Source of the DNA: Novosphingobium sediminicola
Lineage (GTDB): Bacteria > Pseudomonadota > Alphaproteobacteria > Sphingomonadales > Sphingomonadaceae
Length of the DNA stretch: 64,000 nt
NCBI RefSeq assembly: GCF_014196525.1
Contig: NZ_JACIDX010000013.1
Coordinates: forward strand, 114,570 to 178,569
Direction of reading: 5' to 3'
Shown: in pieces, positions 1 through 7,055 of the stretch
Position numbering within the stretch: the first letter of the stretch is position 1
How the letters are laid out: each line of letters opens with the position of its first letter
Notes under the pieces: model-generated
Databases searched by the model: none
What the model was told of the DNA's origin: nothing
Seen by the model: only the letters and a program-made list of their open reading frames with translations
Translations under genes and position numbers: made by a program

Positions 1-620
1 TCATGCTGGACGATGCCGGTTTCGATGTCGAAGGCTGGCTGGCGGGCCAGATCGCCAATGAATTCGCCCGCGCCGAAGGGGCCGCCTTCGTTTCGGGCAC
101 GGGCACCAATCAGCCGCTGGGCTTTCTGACCGGCGCCACCAGCACCGCCGACGATACCAGCCGCACCTTTGGCACGCTCCAGCATCTGGGCTCGGGTGAT
201 GCAGCGGGCCTTGGCACGGCGCCCGATGATCGGCTGATCGACATGGTGATGGCGCTCAAGCCCGGCCATCGTCAGGGCGCGGCCTGGGTGATGAATGCGG
301 CCACCATCGCCCAGATCCGCAAGGTCAAGGATTCGACCGGCGCCTATATCTGGCAGGCCTCGGTGATGGAGGGCCAGCCCAACCGCCTGCTGGGCTATCC
401 GGTGGTCGAAGCCTCCGATATGCCCGATGTGGCCGCGGGCGCCCTGCCGATCGCTTTCGGCAATTTCCAGAACGGCTATCTGATCACTGAGCGCTTCGGC
501 ACCCGCCTGTTGCGCGATCCCTACAGCAACAAGCCCTATGTCAACTTCTACGCCACCAAGCGCGTGGGCGGACAGGTGCTGGATAGCGACGCGATCAAGC
601 TGCTCAAGATCACCGCCTAA
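1..620 (+). CDS. HK97-family major capsid protein, C-terminal part (GTA g5-like)
   Basis: This is the C-terminal part of the capsid protein that forms the head shell of an HK97-like particle. The frame is open to the left edge, so the true start and the N-terminal part lie outside the window. The visible 205 residues contain the family's typical segments: LLDD-type start of the core (DDAGFDVEGWL), the SGTGTNQPLGFL stretch, and the C-terminal YVNFYATKRVGGQVLD followed by AIKLLKI. The next genes in the same direction are adaptor, tail terminator and tail tube genes, which is the order of the Rhodobacter capsulatus GTA. A true prophage capsid is possible, but the set and order of downstream genes favour a GTA-like cluster. 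Confidence 0.9.
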   Translation, partial: MLDDAGFDVEGWLAGQIANEFARAEGAAFVSGTGTNQPLGFLTGATSTADDTSRTFGTLQHLGSGDAAGLGTAPDDRLIDMVMALKPGHRQGAAWVMNAATIAQIRKVKDSTGAYIWQASVMEGQPNRLLGYPVVEASDMPDVAAGALPIAFGNFQNGYLITERFGTRLLRDPYSNKPYVNFYATKRVGGQVLDSDAIKLLKITA

Positions 621-706
621 AGGCTCTCCCCGCCTGGCCCTTCGCGCTGCGACGCCGTTTCGGCGCGAGGGGCACCTTTTCGTTCATGCAAATAAGGGAG
701 ACCGCC

Positions 707-1336
707 ATGACGCGTGTTATCGTCACGCCACCGGTCCTGGCACCTGCGGCGCTGGCCGAGCTGAAGGACTGGCTTGGCATCACCATTTCGGCGGACGATG
801 CGGGTCTGACCAGCCTGCTCGGCACCGCGCTGGAGGTTTGCGCCGATTATATCGGCATGGTGCCGCTGGCCGCCACCTATGAAGAAACGCTTTGCGTGCC
901 CACGGGGCGCTCCGCCATGCCCGGCCCGGCCGATTGGCAAAGCTGCCATTTCCCCGGCGACTGGCGCGGGCGGATTGGCAATGATGGCTGGCACCGGCTG
1001 GGCCTGCGCCCTGTCTCGGCGCTGATCTCGGTCGAAGCACTGAGCGGCACGGGCACGCGCAGCGCCCTTTCCGATACCCAGTATTCGGTGCGGATCGACG
1101 GCGATGGGCCATGCGCGATCCGCATTCCCGCCGCCATCGGGCTGGACCGCGCGGTGGTGCGCTTTACCGCCGGACTGGCGGATCAATGGTCGGGTCTGCC
1201 CGAATCGTTGCGCCATGGGATCATGCGCCTTGCCGCGCATCACTATCGCCAGCGCGAAAGCGCGGGGGCCGATGCCCTGCCGCCCGCCTCGGTCACCGCG
1301 CTGTGGCGGCCATGGCGCCGGATGCGCATGGCATGA
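707..1336 (+). CDS. Head-tail connector (adaptor) protein, gp6/phiE125 gp8 family (GTA g6-like)
   Basis: A 209-residue protein of the family that forms the ring under the phage portal and joins head and tail. The N-terminal half has the helical pattern of this family (LAELKDWLGI, then DDAGLTSLLGTALEVCADYIG). It sits directly after the capsid gene, as g6 does in the R. capsulatus GTA. I chose ATG 707 because a purine-rich AAGGGAG lies seven bases upstream; an in-frame ATG at 686 lacks a good ribosome binding site. The stop overlaps the next start in an ATGA junction. Confidence 0.8.
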   Translation: MTRVIVTPPVLAPAALAELKDWLGITISADDAGLTSLLGTALEVCADYIGMVPLAATYEETLCVPTGRSAMPGPADWQSCHFPGDWRGRIGNDGWHRLGLRPVSALISVEALSGTGTRSALSDTQYSVRIDGDGPCAIRIPAAIGLDRAVVRFTAGLADQWSGLPESLRHGIMRLAAHHYRQRESAGADALPPASVTALWRPWRRMRMA

Positions 1337-1509
1337 TCGCCGCCACGTTTCAGCCCGATCTGGGCCAGTTGGCCAATGTGCTGACCCGGCAGGCTGAAGC
1401 CATCGCCGAAGAAGCCGCCAATCAGGCCCGAAGCGGCAATGATTCCACCGCCATCTGGCGCGATGCGCGCCTGCTCTGGCCCGCCTTTACCGCCAATCAG
1501 GGAGGATAG
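1333..1509 (+). CDS. Small 58-residue protein in the head-closure (g7) position
   Basis: Starts at ATG 1333, overlapping the TGA of the adaptor gene by ATGA coupling, and ends six bases before the next gene, so it is very probably translated. It encodes 58 residues, largely helix-forming (QLANVLTRQAEAIAEEAANQA) with a C-terminal RDARLLWPAF segment. In the R. capsulatus GTA this position holds g7, a head-closure protein of about 110 residues with a beta fold. I do not recognise that fold here. It may be a shortened or replaced stopper protein, or an unrelated small component. Function unknown. Confidence 0.65.
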   Translation: MIAATFQPDLGQLANVLTRQAEAIAEEAANQARSGNDSTAIWRDARLLWPAFTANQGG

Positions 1510-1514
1510 GCCCC

Positions 1515-1904
1515 ATGGAAATTCCCCTGCGCGCCAGCCTGATCGGCTGGCTGGCCAGCGATGCCACGCTGGGCAGCATGCTCAATGCCATCGTGGAGGA
1601 AGCGCCCAGCCGCACCGCTCTGCCGTGGCTGGCCATCGCCACCAGCGCCAGCGTGGACTGGAGCACCAAGACCGAGGCGGGCTGCGAAACCCGCATCGCA
1701 ATCGAACTGCATCTGCGCGGCGACCGGCCCGAAGATGGCGCCGCCGTGACCAGCGCGGTTCAGGCCCGCATCGCCAGTCTGCCGCATGATCAGGGCACCT
1801 ATCGCATCGTCACGCTGAATTTCCTGCGCAGCCGCGCCGAGGCGCGGGCCAACAACACGCGCGCGATGCTGCTGGAATATCGCTTCCGCACCATCGCTGT
1901 CTGA
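1515..1904 (+). CDS. DUF3168 tail terminator protein (GTA g8-like)
   Basis: A 129-residue protein of the DUF3168 family, which caps the tail tube at the head-proximal end in siphovirus-like particles. It matches the family in length and in features such as the N-terminal LRASLIGWLASD, the central TKTEAGCE..IAIELHL strand region and the C-terminal LLEYRFRTI. The start is well supported by GGGAGG ahead of ATG. It lies between the small g7-position gene and the tail tube gene, the same place as g8 in known GTAs. Confidence 0.8.
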   Translation: MEIPLRASLIGWLASDATLGSMLNAIVEEAPSRTALPWLAIATSASVDWSTKTEAGCETRIAIELHLRGDRPEDGAAVTSAVQARIASLPHDQGTYRIVTLNFLRSRAEARANNTRAMLLEYRFRTIAV

Positions 1905-1929
1905 CCCATTTCCTTTCAAGGAGGACACC

Positions 1930-2337
1930 ATGACCGCTCAATCCGGAGCCGCCTTTCTGCTGAAAATCACCGATGGCGCCGCAACGCCCACGTTCAACAC
2001 CGTGGCGGGCCTGCGCACCACCCAAATGTCGATTGCCGGACAGGCGGTGACCATCACCACCAAGGACAGCGCGGGCTGGCGCGACCTGCTTTCAGGGGCT
2101 GGCGCGCGCACCATTTCGGTCAGCGCCGCAGGGGTGTTCATGGGGTCGGCCGCCGAAACCCGCATCCGCGACAATGCGCTGGGCGGGGTGATCGACACCT
2201 ATCAGCTCAGCTTTGAGGACGGCAGCAAAATGCAGGGCAGGTTCCTGGTCCAGAAGCTGGAATATTCGGGCGATTACAACAGTGAACGCTCATACACGAT
2301 CCAGCTCGAAAGCTCCGGTCCGGTGGTGTCGGTATGA
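1930..2337 (+). CDS. Major tail (tube) protein, TP901-1 family (GTA g9-like)
   Basis: A 135-residue phage major tail tube protein. Typical family features are the N-terminal SGAAFLLKI, the VAGLRTTQMSIAGQAVTITTKDSAGWRDLL segment and the C-terminal region ending in TIQLESSGPV. It polymerises into the tail tube in homologous particles. A strong AAGGAGG lies just before the ATG, as expected for a protein needed in many copies. The stop overlaps the start of the next gene by four bases. Confidence 0.85.
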   Translation: MTAQSGAAFLLKITDGAATPTFNTVAGLRTTQMSIAGQAVTITTKDSAGWRDLLSGAGARTISVSAAGVFMGSAAETRIRDNALGGVIDTYQLSFEDGSKMQGRFLVQKLEYSGDYNSERSYTIQLESSGPVVSV

Positions 2338-2645
2338 GCGGCGCCAACCCCTGGCGCGGCGAATCCAGCCTGATCGTGGCGGGCGAGACGCGCGTGCTGC
2401 GCCCCAGCTTTGCCGCACTGGTGGCCGCCGAGGAGGAGCTGGGGCCGCTGTTCGCTCTGGTTGAGCGCGCGGCGGCGGGACAATTGCGGCTGGCCGAGCT
2501 GATCGGCCTGTTCTGGCACTGCCTTGCCCGGCGTGAGGGCATCACCCGCGAACAATTGGGCGAGGCGGTGGTGGCACAGGGGCTGGCCGGCGTTTCGCCG
2601 CAATTGCGCGGCCTGTTGGGCCAGATCCTGCAAGGCGAAGGGTGA
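2334..2645 (+). CDS. GTA gp10-like tail assembly chaperone
   Basis: A 103-residue protein matching the GTA_gp10 family: RVLRPSFAALVAAEEELGPLFALVERA, then a conserved helical section with ELIGLFWHCL and REQLGEAVVAQGL. In GTAs this gene follows the tail tube gene, and together with the next small gene it acts as an assembly chaperone for the tape measure protein. It overlaps both neighbours by four bases (ATGA junctions), which indicates translational coupling. Confidence 0.8.
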   Translation: MSGANPWRGESSLIVAGETRVLRPSFAALVAAEEELGPLFALVERAAAGQLRLAELIGLFWHCLARREGITREQLGEAVVAQGLAGVSPQLRGLLGQILQGEG

Positions 2646-2845
2646 TGACCGAAGGCGTCTGTTTCGGACAAGGCGCGCGAAGGCTGTCGGGGCTGGCGGC
2701 AAGGCTGCTGGGATGGCGGCCTCATGAATTCTGGGCCGCGACCCCTGCTGAACTGGCCGCCATTCTGGCCCCCGATGCCGCCCCCGGCGCCGCACCGCTG
2801 AGCCGCGAGGAAATGAACCGCTTGATGGAGCGCGACCATGGCTAA
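2642..2845 (+). CDS. Phage tail assembly chaperone, rcc01693-like (GTA g10.1-like)
   Basis: A 67-residue protein with the pattern of the small GTA tail assembly chaperone: an N-terminal helix (RRLSGLAARLLGWRPHEFWAATPAELAAIL) and a C-terminal LSREEMNRLMER. The WRP.EFW.ATPAEL stretch is characteristic of this family. It overlaps the previous gene by four bases and the tape measure gene by eight, so the three are very likely translated in a coupled way. Confidence 0.8.
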   Translation: MMTEGVCFGQGARRLSGLAARLLGWRPHEFWAATPAELAAILAPDAAPGAAPLSREEMNRLMERDHG

Positions 2846-3434
2846 CACTTCCAGTTCCAGCGGATCGGATACGGTCCAGAGCCTGCTCATCGACGTGCGC
2901 GCCAGCACGCAGGGCTTTGCCCAAGACATCTCCGCCATGCGCAGCGGCTTTGACACCACGCTGCTGCCCGGATTTACGCAGGCAGGCTCTGCGCTCGACA
3001 GCGCGCTGACGCAGGCGTTGAAGCGGGGCAGCAGCGGGTTTGGCGATCTGCGCACCACCGCTCTCAAGGCGCTGGCCGATATTGCCGCCAGCGCGTCGAG
3101 CAGCCTTCTGTCCAGCGCTCTGGGGCTGGAAAGTAGCTCGGGCACCACCTCAGGCATCTCCTCGCTGATCAGCTCGGTTCTCGGCCTGCCCGGACGGGCG
3201 ACCGGGGGTCCGGTCTCGCCGGGACAGGCCTATATGGTGGGTGAACGCGGGCCGGAGCTGTTCGTGCCGACATCGGCTGGCTCTGTCGCCTCCAATGGCG
3301 CGCTCAACTCCGCATCGCGCAATGTCACCGTGTCGATCCAGCTAAGCGGTGGAAGCAGCGATGCCCCCGCCGCCATGCAGCGATCCAGCCGCCAAGTGGC
3401 CAGCGCCGTGCGCCGCGCGCTGAGCCAATCCTGA
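2838..3434 (+). CDS. Short tail tape measure protein (GTA g11-like)
   Basis: A 198-residue protein in the tape measure position. The C-terminal half has the family signature GRATGGPVSPGQAYMVGERGPELFVP followed by a strand-rich end, which occurs in lambda-type tape measure and GTA g11 proteins. The N-terminal half is helical and Ser/Ala rich, with possible hydrophobic segments around ALADIAASASSSLLSSALGL. True phage tape measures are usually much longer, and the R. capsulatus GTA protein is also short, so a short tail is expected. The start overlaps the preceding chaperone gene. Confidence 0.75.
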   Translation: MANTSSSSGSDTVQSLLIDVRASTQGFAQDISAMRSGFDTTLLPGFTQAGSALDSALTQALKRGSSGFGDLRTTALKALADIAASASSSLLSSALGLESSSGTTSGISSLISSVLGLPGRATGGPVSPGQAYMVGERGPELFVPTSAGSVASNGALNSASRNVTVSIQLSGGSSDAPAAMQRSSRQVASAVRRALSQS

Positions 3435-3479
3435 CGCCGCAATCCTGCCCCCGCAAACCTGACAGAGTAGGAATCACCG

Positions 3480-5822
3480 ATGGCCTTCTGGCTTGCCTCC
3501 ACCCGCGAGGGACAGGAAACCGACTGGATCCAGCGTTTTGACCCGCGCTTCTGGACGGTGAATTTCCCGCGCCCAATGATGGCTGCGATCACCACGCCTG
3601 CGCCTGATGCGTTGCGGCTCGACGCCTGTTTTCTGACGCAGGGCGATCTGGCCGGGCTGATTTGGGAGAGCGAGGATACGCTCGACCATCCGCTGCTCGC
3701 CTATGCCGCGGCGCGCGATTATTCGGGTGCGACCCTATCATTCCGCTGGAGGTCTGGCGGGCTGATCGCGCTGGATCAGACCAATGGCCCGACGCTGACC
3801 ATTGAGGGGCGCGATGCGGGCGGCGCGGCGCACACATGGTATGTCCGCCTGTGGAATTTTGCCAGCGGATCGGGCGAAGATGCGCAGATTAGGCTAAACT
3901 TTTCCGAGGTCTTCGGCGGCTGGTCGCGCGATTTCGGAATGGACCCGCTCTATCCCGCCGACATCGACCGCATGTTCATCTCCTTGGTGCCTAATGGCTA
4001 TACCGCCGGATCGACCACGCCTTTAAGCGCCAGCGCCAATGCATGGGTGGAAATGACCAATATCCGCTGCACCGGCCAGAAGGCGATGCTGCGGATCGGC
4101 AATGTCTTTGTGCCGCCTCATGGGCTGGCCATGGCCACGGCCTATGACGACAGCTTCAACCAGACGCCCGCCCGCCTGCTGCGCTCTGTCCGTCAACTCG
4201 GCTATCGAGGCAGCATCCTGCACTATGTCGGGATGAGCCATTTCTTCCAGTTGACCGCATCGGGCGGCAGCTATCTGGTGGGCCTGTCGGGCGATCCTTT
4301 GTGCCTGCCCGCACGGGCTTGGCATGGTGAGTTCTTCGCCGCTTGCAAGGCATGGGGCTATTCGCCGATCGCCTCGCTTTCCTATGAAGTGCTGGCCGCG
4401 CATTGCCCGCCGGCATGGCAGCAGCGCGCGGCCAATGGCGATCCGGCGCTGACCGGCTGGTCGCCGCCCTCGGCGCTGATGTCTCCGGCCAATACGGCGG
4501 CGATGACATGGCAGAAATCGGTAGCCGCCGCCTTTGCCCAACTGCTGGTCGATGCCGGTTGCACGGTGCGCTTTCAGGTGGGCGAGCCATGGTGGTGGGT
4601 GATGAGCGACGGCCGGATCTGCATCTATGACGATGCGGCCAAGGCGGGTTTTGGCGGCAACCCGGTGGCGATCCCCGATCTGCGCGCTGGCCTGACCACG
4701 GCGCAAACCGCCTTGCTGGATCAGGCAGGCGCCATGCTGGCGGCCTCGACCATCGCTCTGGCCGAGGCGGCGCGGGCGGTGGCGCAGGCGGCGGGCGTGG
4801 CAAGCGAGACATTGTTGCTCACCTTCGTTCCCACGGTCCTTGACCCAGCGACGCCTGAGGCGCGGCGGGCCAATATGCCGGTCGGCTGGGCCAGCCCCGC
4901 CTTTGATCGGCTTCAGGTTGAGGATTACGACTGGCTGACCGCAGGTGCCGAGGCCCAGCGTCAGGCCGCCTATCAACTGGTCAATGACCGGCTGGGTTAT
5001 CCGCCCGAACAGCAGGATTATCTGGCCGGTTTCGTCCTCTTGCCCAGCCAGTCCGGCCAATGGCGTCTGGTTGATCAGGGGATTGGCGAGGCCCGCGAGC
5101 GCGAGGCGCATGAAATTTTCGTCTGGGCGCTGCCGCAGGTCTGCCGCGACGGCTTTGTCGCCCTGCCCGTTTCAGAGGACAGCAACGATATGAACGCTTT
5201 TGACGATGTGGCCTATCCGCTGCCGCTGGGGCTGGACACCAAGATCAGCCCGTCCTTTTCCACCAGCGTGACCACCACGGCCTCCGGCTTTGAACGCCGC
5301 AACAGCCTGTGGAGCGATGCAAAGCTGAGTTTCGATGTCGGGCCGGGCATTCGCTCGGAACAGGATCTGGGCATTCTGCTGGGGTTCTTCCGCGCGCGGC
5401 GCGGCCCGGCACGCGGTTTCCGCCTTTGCGATCCCAGCGATTTCAGCTCGAACGGCATGGCCGGCACGCCATCGGCCAGCGATCAGGTATTGGGCACCGG
5501 CGACGGCTTGCTGGCCAGCTTCCCGCTCGCCAAACGCTATGGCGCAGATGAGGATGCCCAGTTGCGGCGCATCACCCGCCCACGCAGCGGCTCGGTGCTG
5601 GTCAGCGTCAATGGCGTGGCGCAGGCCAGCGGCTGGGTGCTGGGCGCGGGCGGGATCGTGCAATTCACCACGCCGCCCGCTGCTGGCGCTATCGTGTGCG
5701 CCGGGTTCCTGTTTGATGTGCCGGTGCGCTTTGAACAGGATCGCCTCGACATTTCGGGCCTGACCTTTCTGGCCGGAGAAGCGCCCTCCGTTCCCCTGAT
5801 CGAAGTGCGGGAGGCGGTATGA
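3480..5822 (+). CDS. Large tail protein: about 570 extra N-terminal residues fused to DUF2460 (GTA g12-like)
   Basis: A 780-residue protein. Residues from about 571 form a complete DUF2460 domain (GTA g12, distal tail region), beginning MNAFDDVAYPLPLG and containing RNSLWSDAKLSFDVG and FFRARRGPARGFR. The first 570 residues are an added region that I could not assign firmly. It has an N-terminal part resembling a sugar-binding beta domain and a part (about 200-520) with alternating strands and helices, including GEPWWW, that could be a hydrolase-like TIM barrel. The start has TAGGAA upstream. The internal ATG at 5190 coincides with the usual start of free-standing DUF2460 proteins. The last bases overlap the next gene. 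Confidence 0.8.
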   Translation: MAFWLASTREGQETDWIQRFDPRFWTVNFPRPMMAAITTPAPDALRLDACFLTQGDLAGLIWESEDTLDHPLLAYAAARDYSGATLSFRWRSGGLIALDQTNGPTLTIEGRDAGGAAHTWYVRLWNFASGSGEDAQIRLNFSEVFGGWSRDFGMDPLYPADIDRMFISLVPNGYTAGSTTPLSASANAWVEMTNIRCTGQKAMLRIGNVFVPPHGLAMATAYDDSFNQTPARLLRSVRQLGYRGSILHYVGMSHFFQLTASGGSYLVGLSGDPLCLPARAWHGEFFAACKAWGYSPIASLSYEVLAAHCPPAWQQRAANGDPALTGWSPPSALMSPANTAAMTWQKSVAAAFAQLLVDAGCTVRFQVGEPWWWVMSDGRICIYDDAAKAGFGGNPVAIPDLRAGLTTAQTALLDQAGAMLAASTIALAEAARAVAQAAGVASETLLLTFVPTVLDPATPEARRANMPVGWASPAFDRLQVEDYDWLTAGAEAQRQAAYQLVNDRLGYPPEQQDYLAGFVLLPSQSGQWRLVDQGIGEAREREAHEIFVWALPQVCRDGFVALPVSEDSNDMNAFDDVAYPLPLGLDTKISPSFSTSVTTTASGFERRNSLWSDAKLSFDVGPGIRSEQDLGILLGFFRARRGPARGFRLCDPSDFSSNGMAGTPSASDQVLGTGDGLLASFPLAKRYGADEDAQLRRITRPRSGSVLVSVNGVAQASGWVLGAGGIVQFTTPPAAGAIVCAGFLFDVPVRFEQDRLDISGLTFLAGEAPSVPLIEVREAV

Positions 5823-6637
5823 GCCGGGTATGGTTCGCGCAGGAACTGGAAACCGTGGCCACCTATTGGCGCATCGTGCGCGGCGATGGCGTGGCATTGG
5901 GCTTTACCACCCATGACCGCGATCTGTGGTTTGATGGGCTCAACCATATGGCGGCGCCGGGCATGATGCCTGCGGCGATCCGACGCACATCGGGACTGGA
6001 CGATGATTCGGCCGAAATCACCGGCGCCATCAGCCACGACGCGATCAGCGCCTTTGACCTGCAATCGGGCCGGTTCGAGGGCGCGCGCGTGGTGGTCGGG
6101 GTGGTCGATTGGGAAACGATGGAGCATCAACCGCTCTATCGCGGCGCGATCGGCACGGTCAGTCAGGAAATGCAGGGCTTTGTTGCCGAACTGGAATCGA
6201 GCAAGGCCGAGCTGGCCCGCGATCCGATCCCGCGCACCAGCCCCACATGCCGTGCGCAATTCTGCGACCGGGAATGCGCGCTGTCGGCGGCGCGTTTCAG
6301 CCATGAGGCAACGCTTCTGGCGCATAATCTGGACAGCAATCTGATCCATCTGACCACTTCGCTCGATCTGGGACTGTTGCTGGGCGGGACGCTGCGCTGG
6401 ATCGATGGGCCTTATGCGGGCCTGTCGATGACGATCACCGGCCGCTCCGGCAGCTTCCTGATGCTGGATCATCCGCTCGATCTGGCGCTGACCAGCGGGT
6501 TGCGGGTGGCGCTGCGCGAAGGTTGCGATCACACGCTGGCCACATGTGGCGAGCGCTTTGGCAATGCCGCCAATTTCCGCGGCGAGCCGTTCCTGCCCGG
6601 CAATGATCTGGTGGTGCGCTATGGGGTGGCAGGATGA
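5819..6637 (+). CDS. DUF2163 tail hub protein (GTA g13-like)
   Basis: A 272-residue protein of the DUF2163/TIGR02218 family, which in the R. capsulatus GTA is g13, part of the tail hub. Recognisable segments are the N-terminal LETVATYWRIVRGDGVALGFTTHD, and the cysteine-containing CRAQFCDREC and CDHTLATCGERFGNAANFRGEPFLPG near the C-terminus. In other members those cysteines bind an iron-sulfur cluster or metal; this is family knowledge, not seen here. It overlaps both neighbours by four bases. Confidence 0.85.
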   Translation: MSRVWFAQELETVATYWRIVRGDGVALGFTTHDRDLWFDGLNHMAAPGMMPAAIRRTSGLDDDSAEITGAISHDAISAFDLQSGRFEGARVVVGVVDWETMEHQPLYRGAIGTVSQEMQGFVAELESSKAELARDPIPRTSPTCRAQFCDRECALSAARFSHEATLLAHNLDSNLIHLTTSLDLGLLLGGTLRWIDGPYAGLSMTITGRSGSFLMLDHPLDLALTSGLRVALREGCDHTLATCGERFGNAANFRGEPFLPGNDLVVRYGVAG

Positions 6638-7044
6638 GTTCTGCGCTGGATCTGGCGCAGGCTGCCGAGGATCTGGTCGGCACGCGCTTTCGCCTGCATG
6701 GCCGCCACCCGGAACATGGGCTGGACTGTCTGGGCGTGCTGGCGGTGGCGTTGCGGGCGACCGGGCGGCCCGACGATTTGCCCACCGACTATGCATGGCG
6801 CAACGCCAATCCGCAGCGCGCGATGGATCTGGCCGGACGGTGGGGTTTTGTAGCGGTCGAGGGCGCGATCCTTCCCGGCGATGTGGTCCTGCTGCGCATG
6901 GGGGCGGCGGCGCTGCATTTCGTCATCGCCGTTTCGGGCGGCGGCTTTGTCCACGCCCATGCCGGCCAGCGTCAGGTGCTGCGCTCGCCCGCCATGCCCG
7001 ATGGCGTGATGGTCGAACACTGGCGCCTTGATCCAAACCTTTAA
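6634..7044 (+). CDS. NlpC/P60-type peptidase of the tail (GTA g14-like)
   Basis: A 136-residue cysteine peptidase of the NlpC/P60 superfamily (phage conserved cell-wall peptidase). The catalytic Cys is in GLDCLGV (about residue 31) and the catalytic His in ALHFVIA (about residue 92); the intervening PGDVVLL is typical. In GTA particles this enzyme is thought to cut the peptide part of peptidoglycan during DNA entry. Its place between DUF2163 and the tip protein matches g14. It overlaps the preceding gene by four bases. Confidence 0.85.
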   Translation: MSSALDLAQAAEDLVGTRFRLHGRHPEHGLDCLGVLAVALRATGRPDDLPTDYAWRNANPQRAMDLAGRWGFVAVEGAILPGDVVLLRMGAAALHFVIAVSGGGFVHAHAGQRQVLRSPAMPDGVMVEHWRLDPNL

Positions 7045-7055
7045 GGAAGCAGACC

